DNA of 64,000 nucleotides from Diphasiastrum complanatum. Taxonomy: Eukaryota > Streptophyta > Lycopodiopsida > Lycopodiales > Lycopodiaceae. Both the position numbers and the translations under genes were made by a program. The number at the start of each line of letters is the position of its first letter. Positions within the stretch are counted from its first letter, which is position 1. The notes below the pieces were generated by a model. That model had not been told where the DNA came from. It made no database searches and was given only the letters and a program-made list of their open reading frames with translations. The stretch is from positions 6,958,961 to 7,022,960 of the forward strand of contig CM055111.1 in assembly GCA_029204225.1 (NCBI GenBank), written 5' to 3'. This document shows positions 22,921 to 33,739 of this stretch, in pieces.

Positions 22921-25761
22921 ATGTCAAATCACTCCTTCGGAGCTCCATTAGCTCGATTATTCTGCTTATTAAGTGGCCTTTCTCTTTTCTTGTCCGTTGC
23001 GACAGCGCAATCTCCAATTCAGGCAGATGGGCAGCATCTGATGCGGTTCCTTAACAGTACATTGCCCAATCTTTCAAACTACAACTTTTCTGGCAGTCCC
23101 TGCAGCTGGATGGGAGTGGGCTGCACAGGACAGAATTCCTGGGCGAACATTCAATCCTTGCAACTGGAAGGACGAGGTCTGCATGGAAACATTCCAGAGG
23201 GATCGATCGGGAAGCTGTACGCGTTAACTTGGCTTATACTTGCTAACAATTCTCTAACTGGCTCCATCCCCGACGATATTTGGAATCTTCCAAATGTCCG
23301 CCACTTCAATGCATCCCAAAATCAGCTCAGCGGTCAGTTCCCATCACAATTGAACGGTATGCGTCAGCTTCAGACACTAGATTTATCTTACAACAAGCTC
23401 AATGGGACGATTCCATCCAGTATAGGACAGCTCTCAAGTCTACAAATCCTCAACTTCAGTCGGAACACACTTGTTGGTGGCATTCCAGTAGAGCTATCAA
23501 ACTGCTACAAGTTGTTGTCTGTTGACATGTCAGCTAACAGACTGAGTGGATTAATACCCCCTGAACTGAGTAGTTTGTCCCGGTTTAAACACCTGAATTT
23601 ATCATCCAATTTTCTCGAAGGTAACATTCCCGGGGAATTCGGAAGGTGGCATTATATCCAGACTCTTGATCTTTCAGGAAATTCACTTTCTGGGCCTCTG
23701 CTGACGTTGAGCCAGCTCAGGAATTTGATTACGCTTTTGGTCTCAGACAATCAGTTGAATGGTACGATAACTTCCTCAATCTTTCACCCTCCTTTCTTAC
23801 AAATTCTTTCTTTGAATAATAACGGCTTTATAGGCCCTGTTCCCCTTCCTTCAAATGAGACATCCCTCAGCATCGTAGATTTTGGAAACAATAAGATCAA
23901 TGGATCGGTTCCGCCAGCATTTTGGACTATCCCTAGTTTGAAAATTGTCAAGTTGCAGAACAATGCATTGACAGGCTCTCTGCCACAGAGGCTTGGAGAT
24001 GGAATTGTGCACTTGGAACTTAATGGCAATGCATTCAAGGGTAACCTACCAGATTTGATGCATGGGAGCTGGGCTCATCTAGAGTATCTAGATCTCTCAT
24101 CCAACAAGCTGAAGAGTTTGGAAAGTCAAATCCGGCCTGGTGTAAGCTCTCTTAGATACTTGAACCTTGCCGAGAATCTATTGACAGAATGGCCATTTTC
24201 TCAGAATGCAACAATGCAGCAACTGGGTTACCTGAATTTGTCATGGTGTCACTTGGTGGGATCTATATCAACACAACTCGGTTCCTTAAAGCAGCTGGTA
24301 GAGCTAGATTTGTCACATAACCTGCTCACTGGTGCTATCCCAACATGCCTGGCTGATCTTAAATCTCTATCATACCTAGATCTTTCATATAATAACTTAA
24401 GTGGTTCTGTTCCGGCTGGACTGAGCTCGTTATCGTCTTTACGGCATATGAATGCATCATACAATGGACTGAGTGGTAGGCTTCCTGATGTTCCATGGGG
24501 TCTTGGTTCATTCCTGGGCGATCAGGATCTTTGTGGCCCTCCATTGATTCAAAATTGTCAGAATGCAAAGTCGCGGTATCATCTTCCTGCCGTTGTGATC
24601 ACAGGAATTGTGGTGGGCAGTGCGTTGGCTGTTTCGGGTATTTTGGCTGCCATTGTCATCTGTAGTAGAAAGACAGGTATCATACACCATCCCCCCAAGG
24701 AGGAAAAATATTTCTCCATGTCAGGACCATTTTCCTCGGAAATAGAACCCAGTGTATGGGCTTTAGGAATCAGGGATCCAAGCACCATCCCAGTGGCAAT
24801 GCTCGAAAAACCTCTTGTCAACATGACGTTTGAAAATGTTCTACAAGCAACTTCCAGTTTTAACAAGGAGACGCAGATTGCTGATGGAGGGTATGGTCCA
24901 GTCTTCAGGGGTGTGCTTATGGGTGAACTCCATGTTGCCATCAAGATTTTAGCAGCAAAGGACACATCAAATGAGGCAGAAGCAGCAGCAGAATTGGAGA
25001 CACTCAGCAGATTGAAGCACCCAAATCTGGTGCCTCTGTTGGGCTACTGTTTGGTGGGCATTGAAAGGGTTCTCCTGTACAGCTTTATGGATAACGGGGA
25101 TCTTCACCATCGTCTTCATGACCTACCTGATGGAATGCCTAACACTGAAGATTGGAGCCAGGACACATGGGAGCAGTCTGAAAATGAGGTTGCAGGTGAG
25201 TTACTTTCTTGGACCACCAGGCAAAAAATAGCTCTTGGAACAGCAAGAGCTTTGGCATTTATTCACCATGGATGCAATCCCCCAATTGTCCATGGAGATG
25301 TCAAATCAAGCAACATTCTTTTAGATTCTGAGTATGAGCCGCATCTAGCAGACTGTGGTCTTGCAGCCTTAATGCCAGCAGATGGACCTCTTGTTGGCGG
25401 TTCATCAGGGTATGCTGCTCCTGAGTATGAGCAGTCAGGTGAGACAACCACCAAAGGTGATGTGTATAGCTTTGGTGTACTATTACTTGAGCTTGTTACT
25501 GGCAAGAAGGCTGCAGGCGACTCATATCAAGACGGCACTCATTCAGGCACCTTGGTGAGCTGGGTTCGTGCATTGATTCGAGAAAAACGAGGAAAGAAAG
25601 CACTGGATCCTAAACTTGTTGACAGAAGTCCAATTTCTGAGATGTTGGAGACAATAAGAATAGCCTACTTATGCACTGCAGATTTGCCTTCAAAGAGGCC
25701 TACTATGCAGCAGGTTGTTGGGCTTTTAAAGGATATAAAGTTAAAAACCACAAGTTACTGA
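22921..25761 (+). CDS. LRR receptor-like serine/threonine kinase (At2g24230 type)
   Basis: Single-exon membrane receptor kinase of 946 residues. I choose the ATG at 22921 because it starts a clear signal peptide (MSNHSFGAPLARLFCLLSGL onward). In-frame ATGs at 22729, 22813 and 22864 would add a non-secretory extension. The extracellular part has the CSWMGVGC cap and 19 leucine-rich repeats (about residues 75-540), then LCGPPLIQNC. A membrane helix spans about 556-580. The kinase domain runs from about 635: glycine loop DGGYGPVF, invariant Lys675 in VAIK, catalytic loop HGD at 791-793 (Arg of HRD replaced by Gly, so non-RD), DCG at 811-813 in place of DFG, and APE at 833-835. The C-terminal LCTADLPSKRPTMQQVVGLL strongly matches At2g24230-like kinases. 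Lys and both key Asp are kept, so activity is possible but atypical. No breaks are seen. The ligand and pathway are unknown to me. Confidence 0.93.
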   Translation: MSNHSFGAPLARLFCLLSGLSLFLSVATAQSPIQADGQHLMRFLNSTLPNLSNYNFSGSPCSWMGVGCTGQNSWANIQSLQLEGRGLHGNIPEGSIGKLYALTWLILANNSLTGSIPDDIWNLPNVRHFNASQNQLSGQFPSQLNGMRQLQTLDLSYNKLNGTIPSSIGQLSSLQILNFSRNTLVGGIPVELSNCYKLLSVDMSANRLSGLIPPELSSLSRFKHLNLSSNFLEGNIPGEFGRWHYIQTLDLSGNSLSGPLLTLSQLRNLITLLVSDNQLNGTITSSIFHPPFLQILSLNNNGFIGPVPLPSNETSLSIVDFGNNKINGSVPPAFWTIPSLKIVKLQNNALTGSLPQRLGDGIVHLELNGNAFKGNLPDLMHGSWAHLEYLDLSSNKLKSLESQIRPGVSSLRYLNLAENLLTEWPFSQNATMQQLGYLNLSWCHLVGSISTQLGSLKQLVELDLSHNLLTGAIPTCLADLKSLSYLDLSYNNLSGSVPAGLSSLSSLRHMNASYNGLSGRLPDVPWGLGSFLGDQDLCGPPLIQNCQNAKSRYHLPAVVITGIVVGSALAVSGILAAIVICSRKTGIIHHPPKEEKYFSMSGPFSSEIEPSVWALGIRDPSTIPVAMLEKPLVNMTFENVLQATSSFNKETQIADGGYGPVFRGVLMGELHVAIKILAAKDTSNEAEAAAELETLSRLKHPNLVPLLGYCLVGIERVLLYSFMDNGDLHHRLHDLPDGMPNTEDWSQDTWEQSENEVAGELLSWTTRQKIALGTARALAFIHHGCNPPIVHGDVKSSNILLDSEYEPHLADCGLAALMPADGPLVGGSSGYAAPEYEQSGETTTKGDVYSFGVLLLELVTGKKAAGDSYQDGTHSGTLVSWVRALIREKRGKKALDPKLVDRSPISEMLETIRIAYLCTADLPSKRPTMQQVVGLLKDIKLKTTSY

Positions 25762-27269
25762 ATTAAACTTTTGGAGTTGTGATCTATCAAAGTAGGCTAC
25801 TGATATGCGGTGGATTGCATTTAAATGGCAGATGATTGCCTATTCTTTGACTACTAGACTTTGTTAATTTTGACCTGATGTATTGAAGGATACCTGATTA
25901 ATAATCGATGATTGGTTTGTCTACCTGAGCATTTTGGTGCAATAGATCCAGCAACTTTGCATTCAGGGTGGGCTTCGTGGGAAAACTGATTGTTCTAAAT
26001 AAAATAGCTGGCTTTTGCTCTGTTCCCTGCAACCCAGTAGCAAAGCTAGAACAATTTTGTGGGGTTATCGACTTTGGTGACCAGTTGTAAGCAGGGGTCT
26101 ATTTTTATGGAGTTTCCTAAAATTTGAAAGGTAGGTACTAGGTATACAAGTCTTTTCATTTCTCAAACCATGAAGCAATATCCAACACCTTTCAACAGAT
26201 TTTAACTAAAAGCTTAATATTTGGATGACATCAATCTTTAGGTGCCTACTTGGTATTTAGTGATAGATTTGAAAATGCATATAGAATCAGGATTATTATC
26301 ACACCCTTTTGGATATGACACACTCAAGCTAGAATGGGCACATGCATTTAAGCCTGTGTGCACTGTATTGCACAGCTTGTTATATAACACCCCTCGCTTT
26401 TTGCCGGGAGTTCGTTTCAAGTCGCAGGTGCGGCAGCTTGACGGTGCCCGCCGGAGGAGGCTCGACTCCAGACTCCGATGATTAGGACTTCGAACGCAGG
26501 TGTGTTTTTTTATTTTTTATTTGAACCACGGCGAGTGCATGACATCATGGTTCAAAGCATAGACTCAAAATTATGTATTAAATGTTGTGTATAAAATTTC
26601 AAATTCAACATAACCTATAAGGCCGGTTATTTTCCAAGTTACAATAACCTTATTTAATTTTTGACTTTTAAAGGAGGTGCTAGTGAGTGCTTTGAGATTG
26701 CAAATGATAGTGCCTCTGATGGAGGTGACTAGGAAGCGTTTGGAGCTGATTTGATGGTTTTTTATAAATTTGGCAAGATTTTGAGTGCTCCTGAGTGTAA
26801 GTACAAAATGAGTGAGTATTTTGGGTATTTGTAGGTTGGGCCCATTGACAAATGTTTTTTTGGGAAATAGCTTGCGAAGGGAAAAAAACAGTCGCCTTCG
26901 ACAAGAAATGCTCGTCTATGGCAAAAAACATTTGCCAAGGGCAAAAATTGTTCGCCTAAAGGGATTTGCTATTTGCACTTTGTATTATTTTATTGAAATT
27001 CGCCAATTATCTGTGCCTTGGAAAATCTTATTGGCTTATTTTTGAAAGGGATACATAGATCTATGAGATTGATAAACTATCCTAAAGATCATAGGAATGG
27101 TATTTACTATGGTCAATGGACAATATGGCCATATGCACATTATTGCTAATCTGGCAAATTGGAAGTATTAGATGATATTAAAAATTCTGATATAAGTTTA
27201 TAGTCAGGTAAATAATATATTCATAGATAACTTCCATTCACTAAGGTTTCATATAAAGACCTGTCTATA
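25762..27269. other. 3' flank of the receptor kinase, no further gene
   Basis: The first 300-500 bases are probably the 3' UTR; AATAAA-like motifs occur near 26000. Beyond that I see no recognisable gene. The stretch 26860-26970 has a repeated phrase of the GCGAAGGG/GCCAAGGG kind and no coding signal. Confidence 0.4.
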
Positions 27270-27800
27270 TATTCTAGTTTGTCTATATATTCTAGTTTGA
27301 CTACGCCATTAGTTTGTACCTCAACTACTCGGTAGGGACTTTCTCCACTAAATTTCAATTTCACGTTGTGAGTTTTGGAATTGTATAATAAGTAGAGGAG
27401 AGTAAGTGGTGATCATGCCATGTCTTCCTCTTGTTTTTTTCGGCTAACATAGTTTGTATAGACAAAAATCTCATCTCGTGCAATTTCATGAGATTATCAA
27501 GTTTTTTTTTTGCGCCGATTGATTTTCATCTAGCTTATGTTCCATAGCTAATCTGAGATTGGGTATGATGAACTCAACTGGCATGATTGCTTCCTGACCA
27601 TACACTAGCTGGAAGGGGGTTTGCCCCGTACTAACTTTATATGTGGTTCGGAAAGCTCATAGCACGTTTCCAATTTGTTTGGCTAGTCTCAATCATCTTT
27701 GTAATGATTGCACATAATTATTAAATGACTTGGCTTGGCCATTGCACTTTGGATAGTAGGAAATGCTCTTTTGATGAGCAACTAGATAGGAAGCAAGTAG
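27270..27800 (-). pseudogene. Ty3/gypsy integrase C-terminal fragment
   Basis: On the minus strand, across several frames, one can read a KCNGQAKSFNNYVQS segment (near 27770-27720), TPFQLVYGQEAIMPVEF (near 27630-27570), NLRLAMEHKLDE, and downstream KLKFSGESPYRVVEVQTNG (near 27350-27300). These are the late integrase core and the post-core region of Ty3-type elements. It is broken by stops, a gap and A-rich insertions. Closely related to 45650-46172. Confidence 0.75.
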
Positions 27801-29764
27801 GTGAGTGATCATTTCCTTCATAAAGTGTGACTTTCACGATCACTTGTGTACTTTTCACACACGTGAGTACATCTCAAACATGTGATTGATCTCCTAAGGT
27901 GTGTGACATGTGTGATTGCACATAGATCTAACACCAACAAGATAAAATTAGTCTAGCTTGACGATTCCAAGGCAAGAGCACTTAATACATGCATAAATTA
28001 TCACCATTCAACAAATCTTCCAAGGCAACTTGCAATGAAAAAAACTAAGTATGGAATTGGCTTGCTCTTGGGTACAGAGAAAAAAAGTACACGTAGCTCT
28101 TGGGTAGAGAGAGAAGATGCAACAAATTGTAAGTGTAAAATCACTCAATCTTTAAAAAAAACTCAATGTAAAATGAGCTCTCTCGTGTAGCTCGAGATCC
28201 AAGAGGTGTGGCAATGGTGCTCAATGATTGGACCTCTCTAGAGTCGCCTCTTATTTTGATTGGACCATTGACATACCACCTCTTACATTGATTGGACCAT
28301 TTTGATGCATACTTCACTATGATTGGTCCATATCTAAAAATAAGATTATGAGGTGCTCAGCCTTGCCTCTTGAAAATTTCCTTGGCACCATGAGTCAGGC
28401 CGACTCCTCAAGCCTTGGTCTTTTTCCATCATGCACTCGAATTGTTGGTAGACATGAGGATCTTACCATCATCCTCTTGATAGAGATGAGATTTTCCTTA
28501 CTCCTTACATGCAAAGGAATATTGACAAAGCATATGAATCTAAAGATTCTCAAAGTATTAACTATTGCACTTTTCCTATCAAGCATTATTGATAAAGGAT
28601 ATGTCCAATTGAAGTCTTCAATGAAGGAGTCACATAAAAAAACACCATCTTTGCTTCTACTTGATGAAACAAGATCATCCAAATGAACAAGTTGAAAAAA
28701 TTGATGAGAAATTTTTGAGGATAGATATGTCATGGAGGACATGCGGCTGCCACCTGATGTACTTGAACAAGATCATGATAATGAAGATGAGACATTTTTA
28801 GAGGATGCACATGCTTTACAAGCAAATGATGATATTTATCGTGATCCATCATCACCAGATGGATCAACATCGCATGACACAGCTTCTCGATCATTTTTGT
28901 CATCACCATCACCATCACGATCAGCTTGTGAAGATCAACTTATTAATAATTAAGCTATAGGAAACATCTGGGTATAATTAGATATAGACGCATGTGGTTT
29001 GGTAGATTTGCCACATGATGATGCGGCAAATGATAACAAAGATTTTAGCAAATGAATAAGTGAGACAATATGTGTGAAAATTTCAACTACTTAAGTTGAG
29101 TTAAATTGGCAATTTTGAGGCCAATATGAAATTTCAAATTACAAATTAATTTTGATAAGTTAATAAGGCCTAAGAATAGAGACTTTGCTATTTTTAGCAG
29201 CTAAAAAAGTTGATGAGCTTGTATTTAGACCTCTTATTATTGTTTGATTTACATACATTGAATCTAGTCACAAATATCTAGTTTTTGGTGAAGTGCCTAG
29301 AAACTAGTAGCTAGAATAACTTTTGTCGTATTTTTTGCTATAAATAACAGGTCCATCAATCATAATGTATTCAAGAATTCTTTTCTCATTTGAAAAACAT
29401 CCGTCTTTTATGCTATTGTCTTCTTCTAGTTGTTCTCTTCTTAATATCTTGATTTCTAATGTATAGAATGCTGATTTTCTTGTTGTTCTTGAGTTCACAC
29501 GTGTGAAAGCTGATGTACTATTGATTTTGTATGGAAAGGGAAAATAATATATTAAATCTTAATGATTATAATGACTTTTTTCATGTATTTCCATGTTCTA
29601 GCATGTTAGAGGCATGATTTTCTACGTTGTTGATGAACTAGATGTGCAACCAAATTTATCTCTAGATAGATAGGTTCTGTATCTTTGTGATATCATTTGT
29701 TGAGGATTAAGAGAGTGCTAAGTGCGTTGGAGCAGGCTTGAATATTTGAATCAATCATTGCAAC
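27801..29764. other. Stretch without a recognised gene
   Basis: Repeated GATTGGACCATTGA-type phrases near 28210-28340 resemble 7880-7960 (GATTGGACCAATTTCATGG), so this is probably an LTR or another shared repeat. An acidic open frame at 28732-28953 (Asp/Ser-rich) and frames at 28348-28686 have no known domain. The 200 bases before 29765 may be the leader of the gag fragment that follows. Confidence 0.35.
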
Positions 29765-30500
29765 ATGACTACAAATGGAAGTTTCATGTTGGAGAGCAAT
29801 GATAGGTTTACCTCAAGCAACTATTCAATTTGGAAGGTGAGAATGGAGTCTCTATTTGAGATGAGTGTGTTGATGGATATTGTTGTAGGTGTGGAGGAGA
29901 GACCTTTGGCACCTCAAAAACAATTGACGTATGATAGGAGGGCAAAGAAAGCTCTTCATGATATCAAAATGAATGTGACTAATGAGCTTCTTAAGGAAGT
30001 TGATAAGTGCACTACATCTAGTGAGGCTTGGGAAAATTTGAAGTCTAAATCAAGGGTTTTATCCCTTAAGAAAAAAATCTTTCAATTTTTTCAAAAGAAA
30101 GATGAAAGTGCTCGTGGTTTTGTTTTGAAAGTTAAAGCTTTGAATGATAAAATAGCATGTCTGAGAGAGAGCATTAAGGATGTTGAGCTTGTGCAAGTAG
30201 TTTTTAATGGCTTATTGGATGAATATGCCGATTTGGCGCAAAATTTTTCTAGAGACATTACCAAGCATGAAGGACTTGCAAGAAGTCTTGGTGGTTGAAG
30301 GGTTTAGACTCCAAGCAAGAGGAGGACTATCTTCTACATCTTAAGTTGGAGAAGAAGAAGCCATGTTCTCAAAAAGCAAATTCAAGGGCAAGGGCAAAGG
30401 CCAGTGGCCTAAAGGGCAAGATCCACAAGAACACATGTAGCAAATATCTACGCACAATACAAAGGAGGAGGTGCGAGCAAATTTTTTTTGCGTGGATATA
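29765..30500 (+). pseudogene. Copia gag (DUF4219/UBN2) fragment
   Basis: Open for 177 codons from the ATG at 29765: MTTNGSFMLESNDRF, YSIWKVRMESLFEMSVLMDI, then the UBN2 part VDKCTTSSEAWENLK and VLKVKALNDKIACLRESI. A short in-frame deletion near AWENLKSK removed the usual YE-repeat region. After 30298 the sequence shifts frame into a Lys-rich C-terminal tail (30301-30500). Protease, integrase and reverse transcriptase do not follow; the palindromic cluster starts at 30485 instead. It resembles the gag at 53521, which shares the YxIWKVRMES and EAW-LKS blocks. Confidence 0.8.
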
Positions 30501-30930
30501 GTTGTGGATAGGTGTGGATATACGCGTGGATACGGTCGCGTGGATTATCCACGCGTGGATGTTCCACGTAAGTGTCATTTTCGGCAGCAGATCGGCCGGA
30601 TGTCATGAAACTCAAACTGTGTGGATTATCCACGCCGACGACACCCGGTAGCCTGACAAACCTCCGACACCCGGAGCCGAAAATGGAAATTTTAATTTCA
30701 CGTGGATAATCCACGAGGATAATCCATGCCATAGTAGGATTTAAAAAAAAGGCTCGGCTTTCGCATGGATATTGCGTGGCAAATTATCCACGCGAAATTA
30801 TTTTTATCCATGCAAAATCCAGAAGTTGGGACCGTGGATACCGCGTGGATAATTTTTTTTTTATATCCACGCGGTATCCACACAATTAAGTCTCTGGATT
30901 TTGCATGGATTATCCACGCAAATTTTTTTG
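30485..30930. repeat. Palindrome cluster built on GTGGAT/ATCCAC
   Basis: More than a dozen GTGGAT and ATCCAC words are packed in 450 bases, many joined as GTGGATTATCCACG-type palindromes (for example near 30540-30560, 30620 and 30702-30715). The core is a nested foldback. GTGGATACCGCGTGGATA at 30834-30851 faces its perfect complement at 30864-30881 across a 12-base T-rich loop. An outer pair, ATCCATGCAAAATCCAG at 30806-30822, faces 30894-30910 and has the same centre. The same word pair recurs once at 34290-34303. Confidence 0.85.
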
Positions 30931-31650
30931 ACCCAAAAAAAAAAACATTTGGCGTGAACCAAAATGTGGTTCGCTCCTAAACTAGAGGTCGACTTCCTTT
31001 TTTCTGTTGTGTGGGAGATAAAAAGAGAGTATAGATGAGAGTGAGGATGAAATGGGGATGAATGTGAGCGAGAAGATTAATAGTGTGTAGGGTCTTTAGT
31101 TCATTGATGGATGTTAATAGTATGTGTTTTGTGATCATAAGTTTTAAGATCTTTTTTCTTTGTGATGTGGGCTTGGATATGAAAAATGAAAAAAGAGCTT
31201 TCATTGCAAAGGATTGAAAGATCAAGTGCATGCAAAAGGAAAAACAAAAATTGCAAAACAATGGAGATACAATAATAAAGGTAAATTCACATTTATTTTG
31301 ATTCATTTGATAGCTTAATGTGTTATCTATTGATGCATTATATTGTGGTTTCCATTACTTTTCATTGTGCTTTCCATTGCTTTCTATCGTGCATTCTAGC
31401 ATGTAAATCATGTGCTAAAATAGATACATGGCATTGAATTCATCAATAGATACATTTGCATTCCATAGATGTGCATTAAATAGACTATACATTGCATTGA
31501 ATACAACAATGATGTGGTGCCAAAACATTATATTGATTGATTTAAAAAAAAATACATTGATGAGAGAATAAATTCTCTCTTCATACATTGCCGTCTATAA
31601 GGCCTTACATTTGATTTAAAATCTCTACTCATCATCACTTCTTCCCTCCT
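30931..31650. other. Stretch without a recognised gene
   Basis: AT-rich. A local run of ATTGCATTC-like words (31320-31510, TTCCATTGC, TGCATTGAAT) gives a loose repeat. No coding features. Confidence 0.35.
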
Positions 31651-31654
31651 CGTC

Positions 31655-32744
31655 TCCTTTGTGTTGTAGGTATACGTTGGTGTCCACATCTTCAAACTCC
31701 CCTTCGCTCTCATTCACGTTCTCTTCCACATTTTGCTCCTCAATATTTTTCACATTTTCTTCCACATCACGAACGCTTGAAGTTGTAGAGCCTCTTTACA
31801 AAATAGAATCAACGATTCAATTAAATTGAGATTAAACTTACTTGTAAACCACAAGGTAAACAATCACAAAACAATAAACGTTAAGAGTTTACGATTGGAA
31901 ACAATCCATGGGATTCCATAAAAGCCTTAAGGCCGACATATCCATGATCGTAACCTTGTTTGTACTCCACGGCGGTCATGTGTCTTCCAAAATCACTAAG
32001 CTATATTCAACAAAAAAACATAGTTTAGCAATACAATATAGTTTAGCAATAAAAAACATTAACAATCTCACTACAAAAATAGAATCATAATAAAAATATT
32101 GCACTGCCCCTTCCTCCCGATCCCAAGTGACTTTGGCCATGTTTTAAGAGCTTCTCGGCGGCGGCCCTACGTTGTTGTTCATACTTTTGAGGATTGTTTT
32201 GCGACAATTCCCCTTTCACCTTACTCCAATCCCTTTTGGAGCACCATTCAGGCTTCGTGGGATTCTTGGGATTCCTCACGGCTCTTCTCATCAATTGCCT
32301 TTTGTTTCGAATCCAAAGGCACATTGAATTCAAGGCCCAAGTCCTAGTAAAAGCATTGGATTGAGAGAATTCAGAATATAAAGTCTATTATTTTATTTTT
32401 GTCTTCAAGCGATTGGGAAGACCAATCGATCATGTAAACTTCACCAAAACATAAAACAACTAAATCATGCAAATGGGCATGAACTACATTGCCACGCGTA
32501 TTTTTTATAACTCCACCCCATGGATTAAGATCATAATACACACTACACGATTTCTGGGAAGGGGCATCTTCGGAAGCTCTTCTCTCGGATGATTCACCCG
32601 AAGAAGATAACACAAGATTTTTGATTCTATCTCTTTGTCGAGGAGATAGATTCTCAAACCACTCTTGATTATATTCTTCGGGCTCTTCACGCTCCTAGAT
32701 GGTCTCCCACTTGACCTTCGACTTGACCTACCACTTGAAGACAT
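31655..32744 (-). pseudogene. Transposase_24-like (CACTA, En/Spm) coding region in several exons
   Basis: Minus-strand coding blocks appear in order. MSSSGRSSRRSSGRPSR starts at 32744. NQEWFENLSPRQRDRIKNLV with a Ser/Arg-rich stretch follows. DLNPWGGVIKNTRGNVVHAH and DWSSQSLEDKNKIIDFIF run to about 32371. Next come KPEWCSKRDWSKVKGELSQN and AAEKLLKHGQSHLGSGGR (32333-32093), SDFGRHMTAVEYKQGYDHGY at about 32005-31895, and an acidic tail ending GRSDDE near 31655. The pattern WSK...NR-rich...H-GSGG followed by further exons resembles the plant Transposase_24/En-Spm associated protein. One frame break exists after GRPSR, and introns are likely between blocks. It may be a CACTA fragment or a domesticated gene. 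Confidence 0.5.
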
Positions 32745-32824
32745 TGTATCAAAGAAAAACTTTAAAAGTTAGAAAGTAGTGGAGAATGGGAGTGAAAGAG
32801 TAGTGAAGACTGTTAGATTAGAAG

Positions 32825-32975
32825 AGTAAGCAATGACAAGAAAGCAATAGATCAATAGTAAGCAAGAACAAGCAAGATCAATACCAAGCAAGATCAATAG
32901 AGCAAGCAATAGCAAGAGCACGATCACTAGCAAAGAAGAGCAACCAAAAGCAAGCAAGCAAGCAAGCAAGAGCTA
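32825..32975. repeat. CAAG-rich imprecise microsatellite
   Basis: Repeated AGCAAG and GCAAGATCAATA words, ending in five CAAG units near 32950-32970. It lies just upstream of the minus-strand coding block at 32744. Confidence 0.7.
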
Positions 32976-33199
32976 TAGACCTTGGAAGAGCAATAACAAG
33001 CAAGAGCACTAAACACTAGATTAGGAAAACCTATAAAACTTGAAAGCAAAAGAAGAGGAGCAAGAATAGCTGAAATTAAATCCAAATGTCATTGAAAAAC
33101 TTACAAAATTTAGAATATGCTTACTTGAATGCACGGATCCTTCTATTTTGATAACCTCCTTTTGAAAGCGTTTGAATATCCTTGCAACTTTGTCGCTTT

Positions 33200-33723
33200 C
33201 ACTTCTTACTTTCAGCCTCCTTCTTTACCAAATCCACATCATTTAGTAATTGTAAGTTTTCAATACGAATAGACTGTAAGACTAATTGCATTTGCTCTAG
33301 TTCTGATTTGATATTGATTGCTATCTTCTGTAATGATTCATTATTTTTTTAAAGTTGTTCATTTTCTTCTAACGTCTTTTGGAGATGACAATCTTTATTC
33401 TGACAATAAGAGGATATCCGAATTAACTCACCTTCTAAAAAGTGAACTTTATTCATATAAATTTGTTTTCCATGGTTTTGCAATCTTTCACAATATTCTA
33501 GTAATCCACTATGCCCATTGCATATCCATGTAACTAAATGAGTTATTGAAGAGAATGTGGGATGTGTCAAAGTGCTTGGATCTTGTGGATATAATGTTCC
33601 ATCTGTCCACAAATTCACGTTTTTCTTTCCTTCTGCCCAGTAACGAGAACGATCTTCAGCAGATATTTGAACTCCTTTGTCTCCTCTTCTCTGCAAAGGT
33701 GCCAAATCAACAGGGATATCCAC
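33200..33723 (-). pseudogene. Unrecognised coiled-coil reading frame
   Basis: Open from 33723 to 33349 (124 codons). It continues in frame after one stop (TAA at 33349) with KNNESLQKIAINIKSELEQM and LLNDVDLVKKEAESKK to about 33205. The N-terminal part (WAEGKKNVNLWTDGTLYPQD and LVTWICNGHSGLLEYCERLQ) looks like real protein but I cannot name it. The C-terminal part is rich in heptad-spaced Leu/Ile with Glu and Lys and is a probable coiled coil. Being just upstream of the Transposase_24-like region on the same strand, it may be another part of the same transposon. Confidence 0.4.
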
Positions 33724-33739
33724 ATGTAGATGATATTAA

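Noticed and set aside
23280-25505. Several open frames overlapping the receptor kinase on both strands
   Set aside because: They are shadows of the intact LRR-kinase reading frame.
27800-28345. LTR pair with 7520-8330
   Set aside because: Shared phrases such as GATTGGACCA are present, but I could not align the two stretches well enough to set ends, so no LTR was called.
28732-28953. Acidic Ser/Asp-rich frame of 73 codons
   Set aside because: Low-complexity ATGATGA-type sequence explains it; no recognised domain.
32769-32969. Hydrophobic Leu-rich minus-strand frame (66 codons)
   Set aside because: It is a translation of the CAAG-rich microsatellite.
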